Shown piece after piece: positions 57,788 to 64,000 of a stretch of DNA of 64,000 bases. The notes under the pieces are model-generated. The model made no database searches. It was not told the origin of the DNA and saw nothing but the letters and a program-made list of their open reading frames with translations. The stretch covers positions 3,348,001 through 3,412,000 of the forward strand of contig NC_085891.1 in assembly GCF_035222375.1 (NCBI RefSeq). Reading direction: 5' to 3'. The DNA is from Podospora pseudocomata (lineage: Eukaryota; Ascomycota; Sordariomycetes; Sordariales; Podosporaceae). Position numbers and translations under genes: made by a program. Position 1 is the first letter of the stretch, and each line of letters opens with the position of its first letter.

Positions 57788-59733
57788 TTATTGCAGTTCA
57801 ACCCAGACCTGGCAAATGGTTAGCATGACTGTGAAAAGGTTGTTGAGGGTAAAAAAGAAAGAAGAAAAAAAACATACCTCCATCTTCCCCGTCTCCGACC
57901 TCGCCTTCCTGGCATTCTGCCTCACACCGCTCATCACCATCTCCAGATCATCCTGGTCCACCATCGTGATCAGCTCGGGCGAGTCCTCGTCCTTGAACTT
58001 GATCAAGAACTGGCCCCTGGGCGGGATGTTGAACTTCTCCCTGATCTTGGCCGCAAAGTCGGGGAACTCGACCGCCGGCCCGACCATGATGTACCGCACG
58101 TCGTTGGCGTGCACCTTGACCCTGATCGTCCTCAGCGCGTCCCTCCTCGAGGACCCCCGCTTGGATCCCCCCGAGACAGAACCGGGACCTGGCCTCCTGG
58201 GCGCCATCATCTCAAAGTCGCCCTCGTCAAAGGAGCCGTCGTCGTAGTCGCTGCCTTCTTCGTCTTCTTCCTCGATGTAGCGGTCTCGTGGCTGGTTGCC
58301 GCCGCGGTTGCTCCGTTGGGAGCGGCTGTTTCTGGAGCCGCCGCCGCCTTGGTACATGTCGTAGAGGTCGTCGTTGTACGTGTCCTCTTCTTCTTCTCTT
58401 CTTCTCCTGGAGGAGGGGGGATCGCGCTGGGAGTAGCCGCGGGATGGGGGGGCAGCGGCCGAGGCGGAGCGGCTTGGCCGGCGCTGCTGTTCGCGTGGTC
58501 CCTCGTCTGGGGAGGCTTTTTCGTAGCGGTCGCTTGGGCGGGACTTTTCAAGGTTGAGGCGGCTGGGGACGGGCTTGGGTCCGTTGCGGACCGAGGCGGC
58601 GCGGCTTGGTTGCGCTGGCTTGTCGTTCTCGGGTGGTGGGGTGGGAGGGAAGACGTTGCGGCTGTTTGGTGGTTCGGATTGCTGTCTTCTGGACTGGAGG
58701 CCTGGTTTGACGAGGTTGCTGGCGGCGAAGGAGAGGGCTTCTTGTGGCCTGTCGTCCTTGACCTCGATTGGGCCGGTCTGTTTTGGTTTGTGTGTTAGTG
58801 TCTGGGAGTGACATGGTGATGGAGAAGGGAACACATACAGATTGCTTCATTTCAGCACCGGCAAATCCGGTAAAGGCATTGGCTCTGTCCGAGGCAGCAA
58901 CTAATCTGGCCTTCCCGAGGTAGTCCTTTTGCTGCAAATTTCGCACCTTGGCCTCATTGGGCCTGTAGACAACACCAACAGGAATCGAGAACACTGTATA
59001 GCCCTGCAAAAACAATGTTAGACACAAAACAACAGTACAGCTGAAACAGATGCTGATCTCACCTTCGCCTCATCCCTGATGGCATCGTTGATTACATTGT
59101 GGTCCTCCACCACCTTCTCCTTGACGGCGTACTGCAAATCTTGCATACCAGCTTCCATTTGCTCCAGGTAGATGTAGCAGAGACCACGGTTGAACAAGAC
59201 CTCGCAAGAGTAGAGCTTGAAGATCAACCCGAGCTGCCCATAGTCGATCAGCGTGTTGCCGCGGAGGTAAAGAAGTGTGTCGTTGAAGTTCGCTAAGGCC
59301 TCCTCGAAATCACCCAGCAAAAAGTTGGAAACACCTTGTTGAAAGTAAGCGACGGCGAGGTACTGGTCGAGTTTGACAGCGCGTTGGTAGCATTCGACCT
59401 GTGGTGTTTTGTATTAGCATCTATTGTTTTGATGGGGGTTTCCCCCCCTGAACCAAAGAGAACAGAGAAAAGGTTGTTGGGGGGGGGCAACATACAGCTT
59501 GCTCGTGCTGGCCGAGTGTCGCATTGATCACGCCCATATTGAACAGAATCTTGGAGGTATCCGAGATCCTCTCAAAGGCCTGGAGGGCTTCGTCGAACTC
59601 ATTGTTGTCGTAGTACTTGAGGGCCTCGACCCAAGTTTCTATTTCCTATAGTCGGGCGTATAAGCTGAGCTGTTCTCCACACAACCTGAGCGCGTCCGCA
59701 GCTGGGATGTCGTCTTACCTGTTTTAAAGACAT
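57788..59733 (-). CDS. NADPH oxidase regulator NoxR (p67phox homologue)
   Basis: Cytosolic activator of fungal NoxA/NoxB, acting with Rac to make superoxide during development. Six exons: 59733-59719, 59645-59496, 59398-59063, 59003-58839, 58777-57878 and 57808-57788, giving 528 residues. The first exon has five codons (MSLKQ). TPR repeats fill residues 6-170 (EALQAFERISDTSKILFNMG, AVAYFQQGVSNFLLGDFEEAL). An activation-domain-like segment follows (KDYLGKARLVAASDRANAFTGF), as in p67phox. A long disordered region leads to a PB1 domain at about 425-525 (RTIRVKVHANDVRYIMVG, FLIKFKDEDSPELITMVDQDDLEM). The final exon supplies only VWVELQ. There is no SH3 domain, as usual in fungi. The last intron (69 nt) is in frame and stopless. 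Confidence 0.93.
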
Positions 59734-62700
59734 GGCTGCTCTGGTATGGAAGCTGCAAAGAAAGGGCTATCAAAGCCGGTTTGACCTTGCGACACTCGAG
59801 AGAAGCCGTCGCTCGGAAATAGTTTTTCGGTATGCGAATGTTGCTGAAACCTGGGCGGTTGTGCGTCGGGCGGTCGACGGGCGTTGAGGGGTTGTGTGGC
59901 TATTAAAGCGTAGGATTTGGGCAGGCAAAGAGATGGAGAGGGACAGGGGTCGGATGCACTAGCTCGGGCTGGCGGCAACCAGGGGGTTGGCTGCTCGAGT
60001 CAAGCCCAGCCAGCGTCTGGTCTTCCGTCTTTCTTTTTGTTGTTGTAATTCCCAAAAGCCCGAGTTCGTTGATGAATCCAGCCTTTAATATCTCTACCGT
60101 CCCGGTATAATTATGACCCCGATCACAGCCTGTGACCCGATAGCAGAAGAGTTGTTGACAGCTAGCGGCCACTTGGCGTGTGATAAGTCTGCTGTTCTGC
60201 TTTTTCTCCTCACAAGACGACCCAAGATGCCACGGGCGACAAAAACAAGAGTAGGTGGACTCCTCCGCTGAGACTGTCCTGCAGCTTATTGGTGTTGCTG
60301 TCGTCCCACTTTCTCTGTCTCTCGTCTTCGTGTTCCTCCGCCCTACCGCGGTGTGTGTTCGTCGGAGAGTGTTCCTTGTAATCTATGATCGTGGAGCCGT
60401 CAATCTAGACTGCGGCGCGTGCAGCCCTCGGTATGTCGGTTGTGCGAATGGGGTTCTCTTCCCTGCTGAGCTAGCTCTGTTCCTGGCGATCGTGTCGATA
60501 TAGTTATAGTGGATGCAGCAGGCCATGTGTTACCAACGACAACTGCCACAGCGTATAGGCGTCGAATCCAGACTCTCGGGTCGAGAGAAGCGAGTGGTAG
60601 GCCGGCGGCGAGCGAGGATTAGGATGCTGACGGTAATTATTAAGGAAAAGTATTAATTACGTTAGATAGTTCAAACTGGCATAACAAGAGCCAGAAAGAT
60701 GCAAAGTTTGAGGAAAAGAATAGGAGCAAGGTGGGAATGACGGGGAAAAGAGCGATCGATATTCGGCCTGAATTGGACAGCATCCAGCACCGGCGAGCAG
60801 GTAGAGGGCGGGAAGGGCCTCTTTTTCGGACACCGTCCGCCAGACGCGAGGAATCAATTCGTGGGCTTGTTTGGAGACGGCCAAACTGAGGGAGCTGATC
60901 ATGCAGGCCTCCCGAGAAACTTGGCTTGCCAGGTCCGGGCTGGCTTTACAAAACGTGAATGGGGCCTGGCTTGTGGAGGAGGTTTCTGAAGCCCACTGTT
61001 ACAGACGACAGGGTTCCCCCTCTCAACCTTCGAGCACTGTCTCTCCCCTGTGGAGCTATCATCCCAGGGGGCACTGGTCGAGGGGCACGCAAGGAGAAAC
61101 ATCCGAAACTGGTCGAAAGAAGGAATAGGGGCAGGGGAAATGTCTTGTTTGGGATTGCCCAATTCTTTGGATACACGGGATGATTCTACGTCCCGCCTGT
61201 AGTGAAAATCCTGAGGCTCTCCCTGTTCGATCCCTCCGGCGATAGGGCCTAAAGAGAGCCCGGTGGTGGGAACAGGAACAACGAATATACCAGTCTGCAT
61301 TGGCGGGATGGTTCATCGAACGTTTTCATCAGTGTCGTCGAACCACCTCCGGAAGCGTCCTGCTATCACTGGAAGACTCCGAGTGAAAGTTGCAGAGCAT
61401 GGTGCCAGGGATCGAACGGTCTCCCCTGTCGAGGCTCACCGGATTGGCAGGGTGCGGAACGTCACTGGCGGCGGCGCCATTTGCAGCCATGCGTCAAGGT
61501 CACTGTGCCTGGGCCGCTTCTTCAGCTCGCCGACGACGCCTGTCATCCGGCCCATGGTCTGCTGTCACTGAATGTCATCCAGTATCAGTATCAGACATGG
61601 CGAACATAAGACTGGCCTCGGAATGCCTCATGGGATGAAAGATGGCTGGGATATCAAGCAACACAACGACAGCTCAGCTATCCGATATCTGTCACCAGGT
61701 GTGGGTGTCCTTTTGGCCGTCTATGACCGGCAAATAGGAGCTTTTCCGGGACGGGAGGCAGAATGCGATGACAACCTCTCTTGAAATTGTGCATGAGAAG
61801 AAAGCTCGTGAACCAGTCGTCGAGAGTCTTGGCTGGGCGGTTGACTGTGTCTGTGAGACTCTTAGGGGTCAATGCAATGCCATTGTCTGTCACAGAGTCT
61901 TTGGCACCCCTGCGAATCACAGGTTGGCGTCCCTCATGCACCAAGTGTTCCAGAGCACCCTGGACGACCGTTGATTGGGCCAGCCCCACACCAACCCAAC
62001 CCCTGCGTTGCAGGGCGGTTAATTCAACCTCCACACTCTACACTCGGCCCCCCACACAACTCTCAACTTTATCTTGAATCTTGAAGACCGAACACCGCTG
62101 TGTAACACTCCAACCAGTCACTCACCCAGTTCTGGGCTGGCTGGAAATCCCTTGAAGACTGTATACAGAACACGATCTGTATGTCGGCTTACCGATCCAA
62201 AGACCTGCCCTATGATCGTAGAGCCCGATACTCCCTCGACAGCAAGTAGCATGTGTTCAATCAAGCCGTTGCCGGCTCCTAAGGGCACGCTTCCTCCGAC
62301 AGTTGGATATCGTGTTGCAATAAGCGCTCTGGGAATACATCTGATGAATCGACCTTTTCCATCTTCATGTCAGTTTTAGTGGTGGTGCCATCACACGGCC
62401 AACATCGAGCCTTTCTCAGTCGATATTCTATTCTTGACACCAAGAACCTGCACAAGTCTGCTTGAACAGCAAGAGTTGTGACCATGTGCTGGTGACATAT
62501 GCATAACTCGGTTCTGTGATAGTGACGGTGACGTACACAATGATGGACGGCCCTCCAATGGTGCCATCGCAGGTTTATTTATGGTGTCGTTCACGGATGG
62601 GCGCGGGAGGGCCATCTTATCTCGTTCGCTGTGTGCGAATCAAAGCTCAAGAGGCTCTGGAGTCGAAGCCGGGGACAGAACGCTAACGAATCCGTACCAA

Positions 62701-63409
62701 GCACTCGGTTACCACGCCATGTGGAGGTAACGGAGAAAACCAGCGGCCGCTCAGGTGCGGTTGCGTTGAGAAGGGAGATGGTGAGGCCGAAAAGGGAACA
62801 GGACGCCGGTAGTGGAGCAGGATACAGTGTCAGACACAACCCAAAGACAATTTCAAATAGAAGATTGCGCAAAAGAAGGGCCGGAAGCATGTGATAGATG
62901 CCGGTGATAATTTGTGTGACCTCAACAACTCCTTTTCCCAGCATGTGGTGTGGGTTGTGTTGTACTTCGTGCTCGCTATGATGTTGGAGATGGATCTGAT
63001 GGGCTGTCGTCTCTGGCAGTGATCACTAACAATTTTTTGCAGTTCAAAATTCTCGGCCCCTCCCGTCTTTGCTGCCGATCGACAGGGGTCTGAGCGCAAA
63101 GAACTGTGGATTTTCCCAGGATGGCACTGAACATTGCTGAACAGGCGAAACTCGCTTCAACTTCAAGTTCCCGGCACTTCAACTTCACATCTGATGTTTG
63201 GTCGCAACTCACAGACTTTTTTCTTATCTTTCCGTCCAGCTTTGAAGTGCGCGATATCACATAAGAATATTTTTATCTTTTCCCACGTCATCAAGCTTCC
63301 ATTCACCTTAAGTTCTGGATAGGTATTTCCATCAGTTTTTTTTCCACCAGTCATCCAGGGGCACAGATCTCCAGATGCAGGCCGGCGGCTGTATGGACAG
63401 CTGCAATGG
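59734..63409. other. Gene-poor right end of the window
   Basis: About 3.7 kb. The first few hundred bases are the NoxR promoter and leader. In the remainder both strands offer only short frames (at most about 130 codons) without domain signatures. A minus-strand 117-codon frame at 62591-62944 has a hydrophobic N-terminal part but no other support. Small inverted repeats occur, for example at 60632-60661. Confidence 0.5.
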
Positions 63410-63629
63410 AGACCCACGTCGTGGACAAAAGAATTGGCAATGCAAAAGTAAGGTACTACATACTGTATTCTCCCATGCCTTAAAAGAAACTCAATAGGCC
63501 TCAAAAGATAGTTAATAGGCTTTGAGATATAGTGAGAGGCCTATTTGGTTTTTAAAAGGGCGTAGGTTGACAATGATTACACGCTTTCCCAGCTTCCAGT
63601 ACCAGTCATTTCGTCCACGACGTGAGACC
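63410..63629. mobile_element. MITE-like foldback element with 5 bp target duplication
   Basis: Non-coding element at 63415-63624 (210 bp). Its ends are perfect 12-bp inverted repeats (CACGTCGTGGAC and its complement), with weaker match continuing to about 28 bp. Both sides carry AGACC (63410-63414 and 63625-63629), as a 5-bp target site duplication would. A second, inner pair, AATAGGCCTC at 63493-63502 and GAGGCCTATT at 63536-63545, has the same centre (63519) as the terminal repeats, so much of the element can fold back on itself. It encodes no transposase. The superfamily cannot be assigned from this copy. Confidence 0.7.
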
Positions 63630-64000
63630 TAGACTGCCGGCTGCTGTGGTATTCGACCTGACACTCAAAGGTGGTGGTACTATCGTCGACCATATGCACT
63701 CCTCCCACAGGTGCCCCAAATCCAGGCAACCGTTGAAACTCCCTGCTACAGAGCATACCTTAGGAGTTGTTTGCACTTAGCTACACACAAGGATTCCTTC
63801 TCGGTTTTTTGGCCCCATCTCACCTCCCCCCTTCTCCGTCTCATGTTTTTTGACACACACTCTCTCTTCCGGCTTCCGGCGGCGTGGGGGCTGGCCTTCG
63901 GGACCAATCCCGTCGACCCAGCAGGTGTGTGTTTCCTCTCGTGCATGATCTACGTAAAGAGAGTCCGAACATCCTCCTGGTGATCCTACCACCCTTCCAC
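63630..64000. other. Right window end
   Basis: 371 bp, pyrimidine-rich in part on the plus strand. No gene is supported. Confidence 0.5.

Noticed and set aside
58109-58798. Plus-strand frame of 229 codons
   Set aside because: Antisense to the disordered part of NoxR; open because the coding strand lacks certain codons.
61215-61425. Two GTTCGATCC-like B-box sequences in opposite orientation
   Set aside because: No cloverleaf can be built around either; likely chance.
1-64000. CRISPR array, secondary-metabolite cluster or viral/LTR element
   Set aside because: No regular spaced repeats, no polyketide or peptide synthase genes, and no reverse transcriptase, capsid or LTR-like pairs were seen.

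Overview
The window is nuclear DNA of a filamentous ascomycete, most likely a Sordariomycete near the Sordariales (Podospora/Chaetomium-like). The evidence is short introns (about 50-70 nt) with GTRNGT donors and CTAAC branch sites, roughly 50% GC, long low-complexity proteins, and a fungal gene set that includes sphingolipid C9-methyltransferase, NoxR, INSIG and fungal eIF4G. The assignment rests on gene content and intron style, not on a database search.

Layout from left to right: a CDK11-type kinase cut by the left edge (-); an orphan Ser-rich protein (+); tRNA-Val (-); coronin (+); a zeta-toxin-like P-loop kinase (-); eIF4G (-); a 2.8 kb gene-poor stretch; two identical tRNA-Trp genes back to back; Aquarius/Cwf11 (-) and THO subunit 1 (+) sharing one promoter region; a RING-LON protein (+); an INSIG protein (-); Mak11 (+); the NuA4 platform subunit Eaf1/Vid21 (-); splicing factor Spp2 (+); an MFS sugar transporter (-); sphingolipid C9-methyltransferase (+); NDUFAF3 (-); ribosomal protein L34 (-); a small 128-residue protein (-); a FAR1/WRKY-GCM1-type DNA-binding protein with polyQ (+); NoxR (-); and a gene-poor 4.2 kb right end that carries one MITE-like foldback element. 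I count 20 protein genes and 3 tRNAs.

Most genes are unrelated housekeeping functions, but RNA processing is over-represented: CDK11, Aquarius, THO1 and Spp2 act on pre-mRNA, and eIF4G, Mak11 and L34 on translation and ribosome assembly. There is no secondary-metabolite cluster, CRISPR array or provirus.

The most notable points are: (1) the THO1 protein carries a C-terminal domain that reads as a guanylate kinase fold with a lost P-loop; (2) at least seven genes show an intragenic GC-skew switch, the coding strand going from C-rich at the 5' end to G-rich at the 3' end; (3) a 210 bp foldback element with 12 bp perfect terminal inverted repeats and a 5 bp target duplication; (4) three introns whose length is a multiple of three and which contain no stop, one of which would insert a hydrophobic segment into the NoxR PB1 domain; (5) a GC-AG intron; and (6) a eukaryotic zeta-toxin-like kinase.
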